This document shows, in pieces, positions 1-10,975 of a DNA stretch of 64,000 nt (within the stretch, counting starts at the first letter, position 1; every line of letters begins with the position of its first letter). The notes beneath the pieces were generated by a model. It had not been told where the DNA came from and did no database searches. It worked only from the letters and a program-made list of their open reading frames with translations. Source of the DNA: Lindgomyces ingoldianus (Eukaryota; Ascomycota; Dothideomycetes; Pleosporales; Lindgomycetaceae); contig NW_022985175.1 in the NCBI RefSeq assembly GCF_010093535.1, positions 620,001 to 684,000 of the forward strand. The letters are read 5' to 3'. Position numbers and translations under genes: made by a program.

Positions 1-660
1 GGACAGCTCAATATGGCGTATGCGTATGGGTAGATCGTTCTACAAAAGCGATCAGTTCGGATTTTGATCGATACACAACTTTAATGCTATCGTTGCAGCA
101 AGCGAACTTCAGACAGTCTTTTGTTTTATTCCTTTTTTTGCTTTTTTTTCTCGCTTCAGGGAGGCTCGGTGCCTGTGACGGAGGAATCGCCCTTTTCTTA
201 TCATAAGCACGATTCAAAGAACATCGTATTACAATACATGATCATGTAATGAAATGGGGTTAAATGGTATCAATTTCACTTCCTCTAATTGATCGAAAAA
301 AATGCTTGATTCCATATTGTTGAGACCGTTCAGCTTGCTCCAGTTCCTGTTAGCCCTTGACTTCCCTTTCCTAATCAGTGTGTGAACTATATAATGTTAC
401 ATTGAATCCCCACCAGCAGTAATTCGTCAATCACAAACCCCTCTATACCTATCCACGTGAGTTGCATCATGTACACTCTGAAAGAGGTCTATTGGGTTCG
501 GTCCAACTACGAACCCATTCTGGGACTCCAACGTCGTTAGAAGGTTTGACAGCACAGTCGGATCCAGTGCAGATGTCAGTGTAGATAATTAACAGGCCTC
601 AGATAGCCAAATCTGATGGGCAGTATTTCAATTAGCTAGGAGAGATCCAGTAGCAGGTGC
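1..660. other. Intergenic, no gene supported
   Basis: I find no coding region that can be supported here. A short open frame on the minus strand near 8-217 is rich in Lys, Ser and Arg and resembles no family I know. The stretch is of moderate AT content and lies next to repeat relics on its right. Confidence 0.4.
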
Positions 661-860
661 CAGATGTTACAGTCAATAAATATAATACAGAGCTTCAGAT
701 TAACATTAATAGTATCACAGACCTCGAAAAAACTAAGTAGCGGTCCAATTATATTCCAATAAATTTTATGTAACTCTATGAGGCCCCCTTTAAATCTAGG
801 CTAAGAGCAGTAAATAGAGCTATTTTAGCTCTAGCTAGCTTGTCCAGTGACAGAACCTTT
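661..860 (+). repeat. Degenerate repeat copy 1
   Basis: This stretch shares blocks with 2838-3012: a gagcttcagatta block, a gctaagca/gcagtaaatagagc block before an ATTTTAG-like block, and a gtccagtgacag/gtccgacagag block at the end, in the same order and spacing. It is probably an old LTR or transposon fragment. The family is not identified, and the divergence is high. Confidence 0.4.
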
Positions 861-881
861 GAGAGTGATTACTGTGTAGAC

Positions 882-1722
882 CAGGGCTTCCAACGGTCCG
901 TACAAAGTGAACCGTAACGGTCACGTATTCAGTACGAACGTACCGAGTTCGTGAGCCGTACCGTACGTTTAATGATGCCCTAGGTACAGTACGTAGTGCG
1001 TATTGAAATACCCTTTGAGGAAGTTTGTATGGCGATCAGTAGGCCTACAGGGAGCGTCTAGGAGTTTTCTAGGGCTCTAATTAGCTAAATTTTTTGCGAG
1101 GACGTTGCAAGGCAATTGCACGCTGTTAAAGGTGTAGGCTTATGGCACAGATTTAGCGCTCCTAGGGGAGCCGTGCAAGGTATTCTGCCTCTAGCTCTGC
1201 TGTTGGTGTTATAAGTAAGGCTCTTAAGGCGCTGTAAAGGCGGTGGATAGCTATAACTATATTGTTTAGCACCTAAGGTTCACTTTGCCTTTAATTTCCT
1301 TACTATCCTAGCTATTAGTTGCTGCGTGAAGTGGTTTAGCGCGGCTAGTTATACAGTAACTAATAATTAAAGCTATTTAACTCTAGAAGAACTAGCCACA
1401 GCATAAGGTAGTAAGTAGTAAGCTTTTAGACCTCTTTGCTCTTGTTACTATAGAGAACTGGTTATCTTATAACTAGCTAATTAGGCTTAATGCTATTAGA
1501 CCTAATGCTGCGTCTCTAGAGACCTATAACCTTAGCTGTTTTAACTAGAGTACAGCGTACTTTAATTAAGTTGTACTACTCGTAATGATCACGTGAGCCG
1601 TACCAGTTACGATACGTACACTTGCCTCTCTTCTTTCTTGTCGTACGAAAGTACACAAATCTCACCCGTACAGGCCTTAAAATCTCCCAATCATACAGTA
1701 CGACACCTCGTTGGAAGCGCTG
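882..1722. mobile_element. hAT-type DNA transposon relic (841 bp)
   Basis: The element is bounded by inverted termini, CAGGGCTTCCAACG on the left and CGTTGGAAGCGCTG on the right, and is flanked by a perfect 8-bp target duplication gtgtagac at 874-881 and 1723-1730. The CAG-type ends and the 8-bp duplication are the signature of the hAT superfamily. At 841 bp it is too short for an intact hAT transposase gene and its interior is AT-rich and full of stops, so it is a non-autonomous or internally deleted copy. Subterminal sequence contains repeated GTACG words, a possible transposase-binding region. Confidence 0.75.
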
Positions 1723-1730
1723 GTGTAGAC

Positions 1731-3534
1731 CTCATTCTGGCGTATGGAAGCCGGCCGAACCCGGCTGTGTGGATAGCGTGGCAAGTTGTGTGCGTTATAT
1801 GCAGATACTTCCAAGGACCCTAATAGAATATTGGTGTCTGATTAGAAAGACTCGTGTTATATCCGCCTGCTTATCCGGCCTACAACAGCCGATTTCATAT
1901 AGAATAATTCATCCATTCAAAAGAAACAGACAGAAAGATACTCATTCCTTCGATCTGCGGAATTAAACTAGAATAGGCATACGCTCCGCAGCAAACAATA
2001 ATCCGATCAGAGGGCTTCACTCTGTTCTGGAGTTGGTATTCAGGACGGGCAACAGAAGCCTAGTAGCGAACTGTATCTTTTTACACTAAAATTGGTTTCC
2101 CATTCGCTACAGGAGGGCGAGGAGCATGGAAAAATGAACCGTGAGCCAAGCAATGGAGAGTGAATTATATGCCTTGATTTGAGGTGCAACGAGAACACCG
2201 AGGGAGGCTATATAGTGTACAAAGAGGCAAAGTTCCTATTTACGTGACTAGAGATTGTGAAGAATCGTTCTACTGAGAGTTATAGGATACATCTATCTGA
2301 AAATGGCGATGCCAGTGAGAGTACTTAGATGGCTGGTTTGTGAGATTCGATACTCATTTATATTTAGACATAGAGTCTACAGTTTTATATTTGCATACGC
2401 GATTGAAGCACGTTCTTGATATGAGCCTTCTAAGTTGGGCCGAAATGATTTAAAACGGATAGTATTTCTATACCACTGGATGGTAGAAAAATGCAAATTG
2501 GTTTACAGAACGTTACAGGTAAAAACCTTTTGGTCTTTTTTCAATGATTCACTGTATTCAAATACGTAGACAGTGCTGTTGTGACGCTTCAGTAATTAAA
2601 GGTTATAATGCCCAATTGTGGCGGATGGAGGTGTAGGCCATTGTCAACATGTTATGCACTCCGACAGAGGGTCGTCGAGTTCGGCGACTAGCCCGATTGG
2701 GAAGTAGAAAGTCGTCGGGGTGAACAGTGGTATTGTTGCATTAAGGCTAGACGTTGGTCTAGGCAATAAACGGGCTTCGAAGGTATGAATTAGACCCTCG
2801 GTCGCCCTTGTATGAAGGGTAGTGACCGATGCGGAGCTTCAGATTATACATTTATTCCGCTCTAGCTCAGTACTCCTCCGAGAAGCTCTCGGCCCCTAGC
2901 TCCATCAGCTCTTTATATAGTCCAATGAACTTCCTCACCTCCCTGAAAGCCCCTATTAATACTATGCTAAGCACGGTGAATAGAGCCGTTTTAGACTGGT
3001 TAGACTAGTCCGACAGAGGTTCCCCCAGGACCGACGATGATTGATTCAAATATAGACTTTGGTTCGACGCGTCGAAGTCGGTCTAACCCTGTCGATTGGA
3101 GAACGTGATTAGCAAACGGTTGTAGAGAGGGGTCTAAGCTCTAAAGTAGTTCGTAGTAGTTGGACATTAGTTATCGGAATTCTCTTTTAGGAGGGATGCT
3201 AAGCGGGACTAACAAGTATCCGTCGAGATTCTACCTAGGGACTCGGCTACTAGCATTCTCAATTTTACAGAGCATCTCACTCTGTCACAAGCAGAGCTTG
3301 TAACGAGCAAAACCATCAAAATTTTCTGTCAACTTGAATTTATTGATACAAACTGGTTAAGGAGATTGACTAAACTGACTTGATAGCTCTTGGAGTCATA
3401 TTTAATTGCACATTGATTGACTAACTATTTGATAACTTAATGTTAAGCAGATTAGGTATAGCACAAATTACTAAGTGTTTATATCCTAGCTGCATATATA
3501 ATAGACCCTGACCATTTTGTTGTTAGTAAGCTTG
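1731..3534. other. Gene-poor region with old repeat remnants
   Basis: No gene can be supported. The two overlapping frames near 1593-1966 start inside the hAT right end and look like chance frames. A relic related to 661-860 lies at 2838-3012. The surrounding 2650-3270 has LTR-like GC-rich words, but I could not find its borders. Confidence 0.4.
2838..3012 (+). repeat. Degenerate repeat copy 2
   Basis: Related to 661-860 by several collinear blocks (see that entry). This copy is less AT-shifted than copy 1. It probably belongs to a longer transposon relic spanning roughly 2650-3270, but terminal repeats and target duplications were not found. Confidence 0.4.
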
Positions 3535-3657
3535 TGTAAGGACGGAGCTCTGTACCACTGCCAATACAACCCAAAGGTGCGAATAATCAACCAACGGTTG
3601 ATCTTGCGTACAGAATGGTATATATACCTGTCGCGCGTAAGCTATCTCGGCCTTACA
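3535..3657. mobile_element. Solo mini-LTR, family F (123 bp)
   Basis: The unit begins TGTAAGG and ends CCTTACA, and is flanked by a perfect 5-bp duplication gcttg at 3530-3534 and 3658-3662. TG...CA ends and a 5-bp duplication are typical of an LTR left after recombination between two LTRs. At 123 bp it is unusually short, in the range of TRIM/SMART-type miniature LTR elements. A close relative, about 127 bp, is at 45993-46119. It could instead be a small TIR element, since the outer 7 bp are also inverted repeats. Confidence 0.65.
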
Positions 3658-4644
3658 GCTTGCTATATTCGCGATCTAGTGGAGGCTTAAAGCCTGCGCT
3701 GGGCTAGCTGCGTAATTGAGACTTAATCTTGCCCTCCGATGCGCTGTACTTTTCACTTATTAGGACTAGCTCCTTTCTCTTAAAGTAAAAATTAACCCTA
3801 GAGCTCTCTTAAGCTCCTTAGACCTTACAACCTACTTGTTTAATTCATCTAGTTTAGATCTTAGTGGACTTACTTGCCTCTATGACCCTGCTCAGCTCCT
3901 GCAAGCAACTAGGGCTTTACGCGGTGACGACGCTGTAATGGCGGGGATGATGGGTGTTGGCTCCATCAACAGGCTGCGGCTTGCTGCTGCGGGGACGCTT
4001 AGGGCTGATAGGGACGATCTTGCTTAATGCCACCCCGCATAGTTTCGCTATTAATTATTTAGTTAAGTGATTTAAAATTCCAAGCGTGGCTTGACTTAAT
4101 TGCTAAACTAGGGCGACAATTGACTTGATTAAATTGACAATAAGCAATTAAAACAAGCAAAAGCTATCAAGCTTCTTGCTTGTTAACAAGTCTGGTCACA
4201 AGCACTGTTTGCAAAGGATGCATTACGACTGCGGATTCATCTACGACCTGGAAGTAGTATGTCTAAGACCAGTATCTCAAAAATTGTGGTTTGAATATTG
4301 TGGCCGACACTATCTGGGAAGTAATTCAAGAACGCAACCAGGCCCGTTGCCTACCGTCCAGAATCTGGAAAATACTAATGCAGAAACAGAGACAAAGGTA
4401 TCGCTAGCCCTGAAAACGCCAGTACATGCTTGCTTCGAAAAGATAGATAGGTCAGTATCGATGCTGTGGACCACTTAAAATAGCTTTGAGAAAGAAAAGG
4501 AAGTAAAAAGGTTAGTTAAAGCAGCGCCAGTAGAGCAAGAAATGTGTTTGAAACAGATAGATCCTAATTCGCCAAAGCTCACTAAACGCCTTGCTTCGTG
4601 AGCCACCAAACCAAAACATGCCAAAAAGATCCAAATCAGTTATA
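3658..4644. other. Intergenic downstream of SUZ12
   Basis: An unusually GC-rich patch at about 3900-4030 lies in an open frame of 63 codons (3836-4027) with an Ala/Arg/Asp-rich end. It stands out from the AT-rich flanks and may be a fragment of a decayed gene, but it has no recognisable domain. The frame at 4176-4478 is likewise unrecognised. The last 100 bases are probably the SUZ12 3' UTR. Confidence 0.4.
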
Positions 4645-7062
4645 TCATTCTCCCTTTGCCTCTGTGAATCCTGAGACAGATCCTGTGTCGACGTCGGGAT
4701 CTAGCTCACAATCTTGACAGAACCAGTCTGTTCGTTTGGGATCCAACTTTTCTTTGGGGGCCCACCTACCGGTCACGCACTCGATATGGAAGGCGTGGCG
4801 GACACAGTCCTATCATCTGGTTAGCAAGACTGACCAGACAAGCAATTATATGCTGATAATGAGGGAACTTGCAGGATTGTTACACCAAATGATAGGCTTT
4901 GTGGTGTTGTATGAACAGAAGGCTCCTTCCCCACAAAGGCATTCGTCGTATGGAATAGGGGGTGTCTCTGATCTCTTGGTGGAGGGGCTCACAGGGGTGT
5001 CTGCGTCTCCCATTTCGATGTCGCCGTCTGAGTCTGCGCCCTGAACTGCTGAGCGAGTGGCTTTCGCTCTGCCCTTGCGCTTGCCCTTGACAGCGACAGA
5101 TTCCCGGATGTTGTTGGTTGATAGACCCTGCTCTTTGTCTCGCTGGCTCTTTGTTTCTTCAAGATTCGATCCTTCAACACTTGCTATCATATCCTCAAAT
5201 CCATTTATCAGCATTTGCGAAGGTTTCCGGTAGATGCTGTCTGAGTGGGGAGAACTCTTTCGAAGCCTTTCCCGGGTGAAGAATTGGATTATTCCGATGA
5301 GTGCTTGGTAAATATCCCCCGAAATGAGGCCATCACTAGAAAGCTCATCGACTTTGTCTATGAATATTGGGTCAAGGTTTTCCTGAATGAGCCATTTGAG
5401 ATTCAGGCGGGTGAAACGCATGAGCGCGTCACCCACATGTATCTCACCTTGGAGCTGTTCCTCTCGCATGTGACGATCAAACGCGATAAGTACGCGTTTT
5501 GTTTGTTCTGGAATGTTTGGATCATTCAGAATGACAGTCTCTTTCTTCATATCTAGCCAAGTCACATCAGGATCATCGTCGCTCTCATCGACCCACTCTC
5601 CTTCCACCAAAGGCCTCTTTGTGATCGTCCTGAACAGAGTAATTCCCGGAGGAGCCTTTGGCACCTTGTAGAGAAACTTTTTCCTTGCTGTTTTTGGCTT
5701 CACAGGAACATCTTCGGGTTTCTTGCGCCTTTCATGCAAAGGGACTGGCACCACAGTCTTGGAAGACCATGCCTTTGTTTTTTGGAGTCTTGCTTCTTTC
5801 TGAAAGTCCTTGTTTCCTTCATTTAAATATTTTTTCTTGTTAAAGGCTCTCTTTGGCTTGACAACCAGAATTCCCCGAGGGTCTGGTGCCCTATCGCTCG
5901 CTCGTGTGTTGGCTTTGTGATTGGCCACATCGCATTCGAGTCGCCAGTGTTGGGTGCTCGCAGTTTCTTTCTCCATCTTTACTCGGTATCTGAAGAAGTC
6001 ATGGTAACTGTCGAAGTGCATTCGTAGGTCTTCGAAAGTTTGAAAATCTTTGCGGTGACAGTGAGGGCACACAGGGCCGTAAAGCTTCAGTGTTTCTTTG
6101 GCAAAGACATACGTGATCGCTAGCTTTTGGCGGACCGGGCTTGTTTCTGGTGGTATATATCGTGCTTGGCCTACGACTTGTCTCTGCTTACTTCGCAGGG
6201 ACGTTTTGAGTCTCTGGTTTGCAGTAGCTAGGGTCGATACGCCTGTGGGGGTTTTCCAACGCATGTAGACCTTCACCCCGACGCCAAGCTTCCTTAATTC
6301 ACTACGTTCTGAATCTCTGTAAAAAAGTGGCAGAAGTTGCTCTTCTTCGGGACAATTTAAAACGTTGTCCCATTTCGCAATCAAGCGAGTGGGTGGATCC
6401 TCTCGCAAGGACGAATCCTTGATATCCAGGTGTGAAAACAATTCATCAACATGCACGGAAGAGCTGAAATTAATGCTTATTTGGAGCCCATAGCGGTCTG
6501 CCATGCCCTTTCTCCAAGAATCTCCAGGTGAAAGAACCAAGAGATCGTCCAGTCCAATTCGAATTTCCTTGCTGGTGTTCACAACAATCTTGGTTCCTCG
6601 ATTGGTCTGTGTCCCGACAATGGTCGCGCTGAAGTCTTGGAAAGTCTTCCGAAATGACGAACTTTTAGGGCTCCATATTGAGTACATAAGTTGGGTTTCT
6701 GTTCGGAAAAGAGGGACTTTCTTCTTGGACGGACTTGATTTTGTTGGATCGACTACTCCTTTGGCATTTTCGGGAACCATACCCCTGACCTCGATAACTA
6801 GCGCCTTCTTGGCCTCCTCTTTTCTCATCATTTCGGTGGAAGGCATCGTCCAGAAAAGGCGATCGATATGTTCGTATCCGGCTGGCGGAATGTTGGGGTG
6901 AGTTTGATTTTGGCTTGTCTCGACCTCCTTGTCATGCAATTCCAGAGCCCTTCTGAGATTCCGGTTGAGGAACACAGGGTGCCTCTTGTATCTGAGGTAG
7001 TCGTAAAAAAGCAAATTTCCAAAGTACAATTTTGCGGATTCGCCCTCCTGCCTAACGACCAT
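4645..7062 (-). CDS. suz12: Polycomb group protein SUZ12 (PRC2 subunit)
   Basis: Core scaffold subunit of Polycomb repressive complex 2, which with EZH2- and EED-type partners methylates histone H3 Lys27 in the nucleus. Two exons: 7062-4873 (730 codons) and 4809-4645 (54 codons plus stop), giving about 784-785 residues. A C2H2 zinc finger starts at Cys332-x2-Cys335 and ends in a HxxxxH-like DSYHDFFRYRV stretch. A VEFS box covers about residues 470-600, with EGEWVDESDDDPDVTWLDMK and HMREEQLQGEIHVGDALMRF as landmarks. The C-terminus is a PHD-like finger: CLCG from Cys708, then WCNN, DCVRHAFHIEC and WFCQDC, a Cys/His pattern that is complete only after splicing. The intron (4810-4872) uses a GC donor. 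Both the zinc finger and the VEFS box are diagnostic of Su(z)12; the C-terminal finger is a fungal-type extension. The ATG at 7062 is the first of the frame. It shares a 1-kb divergent promoter region with the F-box gene. Confidence 0.92.
4810..4872 (-). other. GC-AG intron of SUZ12 (63 nt)
   Basis: Read on the minus strand, the exon ends in CCT, the intron starts GCAAGT (the GC-AG donor consensus), has the branch-point-like GCTAAC about 13-15 nt from its end, and ends ATAG. Joining CCT to GAC restores an IIWCNNPDCVRHAFHIEC reading with the Cys/His spacing of a PHD finger. No GT donor nearby gives this frame: the GT inside GCAAGT shifts the frame and loses the finger. Without splicing the frame stops eight codons into the intron. 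Confidence 0.85.
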
Positions 7063-8088
7063 GCTCCTTAATGGTAGGAGTTGATAGACTAGTGGTGAGG
7101 TGTTTTGAGAACTTGGGAAGTTTGTTCAAGACAGAGTTTGGGCATACTAAACCCCGTACTACGGAGTTAAGCAATGAAGGAATTGAGTGAAGTCTTGAGG
7201 ATGTTGCCCGCTTGAGGCACAGTTGTGGTGTGCCTAAGTCAAACACAGCCAATGAGTTCGCTTAAGCAATCCTTCAGACTCAACCTCACTGGCGGTGTTC
7301 ACTTTCTCAACGCGTTCACGCGTCCTCTGTTGAAATGCATCGGATGGTTCTTTGATGGCACAAGCGTCTAAAGCATCCGCCCCTTAATGGACTCGAACGT
7401 TGGACTAGCAGCAGTTAGATTATAAAGAAAATTGAGTGGAAAGCACTTACATTACCGAGGAAGACAGGCAAGGAAGAGCCAACAATTGAACTCTAGCAGG
7501 CCCTGCAGCGACGCTTCACCGCAGCAGGAAACAGCGCGTTTTTGCGGTGACCCAATTGACCAGACCAGGAAGAGAAAAGTCCAAACGCGGAATTAGAGAG
7601 CAAAAGATGCTATATCAAATGAAAAGCACTTAGTGAGTGCTGGCGGGTGAGTGCAGGTGTAGTCGGGTTCGCGCTTTTGTTTGGGCGTTGTCAGACGTGA
7701 AGCTCAACCATTTTCGCAAGCAAAGCGCGTTGAAGAGAAAGGAAACTCTACTTACGCGTACTCTGGAGCTCACGACAACTGCGATTCGCGTTGCGCTTCA
7801 GGCCACCGCTATTTTCGCACTGATTCTTGGTCAAGGAGCTGAGGACGATCACGTGGCATAGATTTCGGGGAAAGGTAAATCCGGATTCTTGGCAGATACC
7901 TCGGTCCAATGCGTCATCTACTATTAGTGGTGCGACAATCGCCCGCTGAGAGAAACTGCATTCTATTTCGTTCACGGCGTGCTTGCGGAATGCGCACCCC
8001 AACTTTGCTCATTTGATTGCCTCGCGACTGTTGCCCCCTTCAATGTCAACCTCTCTGCTTCAGTTCTGCTGACCTCTTTGTCACTGTC
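7063..8088. promoter_or_regulatory. Divergent promoter region SUZ12 / F-box gene
   Basis: These 1.03 kb separate the start codons of two divergently transcribed genes and should hold both promoters and 5' UTRs. Small open frames occur on both strands but show no recognisable protein and no splice context. No convincing TATA box was seen. Confidence 0.5.
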
Positions 8089-10369
8089 ATGGCTGGAAGC
8101 CTGAAGCGCAAACGGGCTGCTGTATCCTACAAAGAGCCCAGTACCGACTCAGAGCTCTCAAGCGACCCAGCGCAGGAGGGCGGATCTCGAAGGCGGAAGC
8201 GTGCCACCCCTACGCGGCGATCTACCCGGCACCAGCAACAAGAACCAGCCGAAATCCCTAGCTCACCGCGGCGTAATACTTCGCGAGCAAATGTCGGTGG
8301 CAAGAATGAAGCAAACAACGGCAGGCTAAGGGAGAGGCGCACTGTGATATACAAGGAAACTAGCTCCGATGACGATGATGTCGACGACGCAGATTTTGAG
8401 GTAGAGGAAGCCCCTCCAGCAGAGGAGCGGCCACGGGCAAGGACTGGCCGTCCTCGACGCACCCAGCAAAGGTTATCGGAGCGGGCACATCTGCGCAATA
8501 TTGGCGCTCCCCTAAAGCCGAGGACATGTAAGCAGAGTCTGCGATAATGTGCTTTTCAAAACGGCCTCTAACTGTCGAATAGCTTTGAAGCCAGAATCTC
8601 CTCCACTCCAAATTGTCAGTGATGGAAACATACCAGCATGGGTCTCCTTGCCCTACCATGTCCTTCTCCAGATATTTGTCTACGCTTCACATCCTCTCCG
8701 AGACGAAAACTTGTCTCCTTCGCCATCTATACAATGGCTGGTGCAGATGGCTCGAACGTGCTCCACCTTCACTAAGCCGGCACTCACTGCGCTGTACCGC
8801 AACCCTCCCATCTTTGCGATGAAGCAGAGCCGGAAGGCCCTTGTTCAACATCTCATTTCCCCTCCGTCCGCCGCACACGAGGAATATCCGGTCATGGTGA
8901 AGCGGCTAGAGTTGGATGGGACCAAGATGCTCAAGTTGACGGATCGCACACAGAGCGTCAACGACCTTGCCGCCCTGGTAAAATCTCTGAAAACTCTGAA
9001 GGAGATTGATATATTCGACCCTATCGACAGGCCACCGTATCACCCTCGATCTCGACGAATTCTCCGTTGGTATTACCCTGACGAACTCTTCGGGGCTCTG
9101 CGCACGAGCGAGCTCCGTTTGAGGAGCTGGCGTTGGCACAGCAACTTCTTCAACCGCGGACTCCTCGAAATGAAGGAATTCCACGAGGACAATGTTTTCC
9201 AGAGTCTCCGAGAAGTCATCTTCACCCGCTTTCAGCCCGACCCTGTTCGGACGAGTAACGAGGGGCAGCCGACGACGGAGGAGCTTCTGGGTTTAGCTCT
9301 CGCTGTGCTTCCCAATCTCAACTCCTTAGCCTTTGAAAGCTGTACAATCTTCAATAACCATCTTCTCCCTCTGCTGCCGAACAACCTAGTGAGTCTCTCT
9401 GCCACCAACTGCAGGTTCCTTACATCAGAAGCACTAGAAGCCTTCCTGGTTAGCCGCGGAGGAAAGCTGGAACAATTGATCCTCGATCATAATCAAGGCT
9501 TGGACCTCTCCTTTCTTGTCAATCTGAAGCAGTCCTGTCCGCGACTTGAAGTGCTTCGGATGGACCTGAATTTTTACAATACTTTTACCACAGTCCTGGA
9601 TTCCGCTCCTATTTACAAGGAGCTGCTCAAGGAAGGCGAAATCCCAAGCTGGCCAAGTACCCTTCGAACCATTGAAATGGAGTATCTTCGTAAATGGAAC
9701 CTGGATACAGCTACGGCCTTCTTCAGTTCCCTCATCGGCTCTGCTGAACAGTTGCCTGATCTACGCGAACTCACGATCGTTGGCATGGTGAACATTGACT
9801 GGCGACAGCGCGCGGAGTACAGGAGCAAGTGGACTGCTCGGTTCCAGAAGGTGTTCGCGAAGAAGATGACATCTCCTAACCCTAATCTTGTGTCTTTGCG
9901 AGCCTTTCGAGAGTGGAAAGCGGGAGGAAGCATGTTGAATGAGAAGAGTGACTTGAAAAATGACTCCTCCGTTGGGACAGAGCTTAATGGAGTGCGCGAA
10001 GCCCAGGATGAGGATAGTGATGCTGTGCTCCCTTCTTCGCAGGATAAAAAGACAAGCGAGAAGTGGGATTCAAAGCGCCTCCGATCCCGTCGTGGGACTA
10101 CTCCTAACTACGATGAGACGTCGGGCGAGGAGCTAGGCTCTGAATTAGGCTCTGAATTAGGCTCTGACCCTGCTTCTGACTCGGATGAGGTTGGTTCCAT
10201 TCAGGGTAGATGTGATACAGTTATCTTCCGTATCGACAATTTCCGCCCACGGGATACAATTTTCAACGAGGACGATTTCTTGGACGACGAGCTTAGCGGT
10301 GACGAAGACTGGAACGGCCAGGACCCTGACGACGATGAAGTGGGAATTGACTTGCGAGTTGACGTGTGA
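8089..10369 (+). CDS. F-box protein with leucine-rich region and acidic tail
   Basis: Two exons, 8089-8527 and 8583-10369, separated by a 55-nt GT-AG intron (donor GTAAGC, CTAAC branch point, acceptor AATAG), giving 741 residues. The N-terminal 146 residues are basic and low-complexity with KRKR and RRRKR clusters, probably a nuclear localisation signal, followed by an acidic DDDD patch. An F-box starts near residue 162 (IPAWVSLPYHVLLQIF) and is followed by about 300 residues of irregular leucine-rich repeats (for example LGLALAVLPNLNSLAFESC). The C-terminus is acidic with a short tandem repeat ELGSELGSELGS encoded by three 12-nt units near 10132-10166. By family knowledge such proteins are substrate receptors of SCF ubiquitin ligases; the substrate is unknown. 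The start is chosen because ATG at 8089 has a purine at -3 and begins the basic region; upstream codons in frame are not protein-like. Confidence 0.85.
8528..8582 (+). other. Intron of F-box gene (55 nt)
   Basis: Donor T|GTAAGC, branch point CTAAC 10-15 nt before the acceptor AATAG. Joining gives ...KPRTSLKPESPPLQ..., removing the stop that ends the first exon frame and entering the F-box frame. Confidence 0.85.
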
Positions 10370-10975
10370 GGCAAGTCTCACTACATGTATTATTACGTGG
10401 GTAGGTCGGGTTTCTTTGCATTGGGCTGGCTTTTAGAAGATCATTTCTTTCTCGGCTTTCGGGCATTGCAAGTACATCGGGCTATCGGTACAGCAGCCGT
10501 TCTCGGAAAGGGTCAATAGCAGGGGTTTTGGAAGCACGGCAGGACTACATCTGTGCACCTAGGCATATTTCATTACCGAAGCTAGCACATTTACGGACGA
10601 TATTGGGTACGTGAATTACAGTTTGCGGTAACCAACGCGTCGTGCGCCTCCAAATGGACCATGACAGCTGAAGGGTTTGCGCGCCACCGCCTGCGCCACA
10701 ACTTGCGTTGCCTGATTTGCGTTTGTTTGGGTCCGTGAATGGCTTGGGCCAGGGTACAGCCACTCAGCCAGCAACCAGGGACTGACTTCTCACTAAAATC
10801 CCCACCACTCACTGACACCCGTACTGCCATATAAGCGCTCTGAGAAGTCTTCTAGCAAATCTCTCTTACTTCCTATATTCTTGAGACCTTTCTTTGGTGC
10901 TTTTGTCTTTTCCTTTCCTCCCCCACTCTCCAGCAGCTACCCCGCTTTGGAAGGAAACCAGAGTGAATACCAGCC
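10370..10975 (+). promoter_or_regulatory. Intergenic, upstream of WW-domain gene
   Basis: Holds the 3' UTR of the F-box gene and the promoter/5' UTR of the next gene. A pyrimidine-rich tract at about 10880-10935 (CTTTT/CCTTTCC runs) lies 40-95 bp before the ATG at 10976, as is common just upstream of fungal start sites. Small frames here look like chance. Confidence 0.45.
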
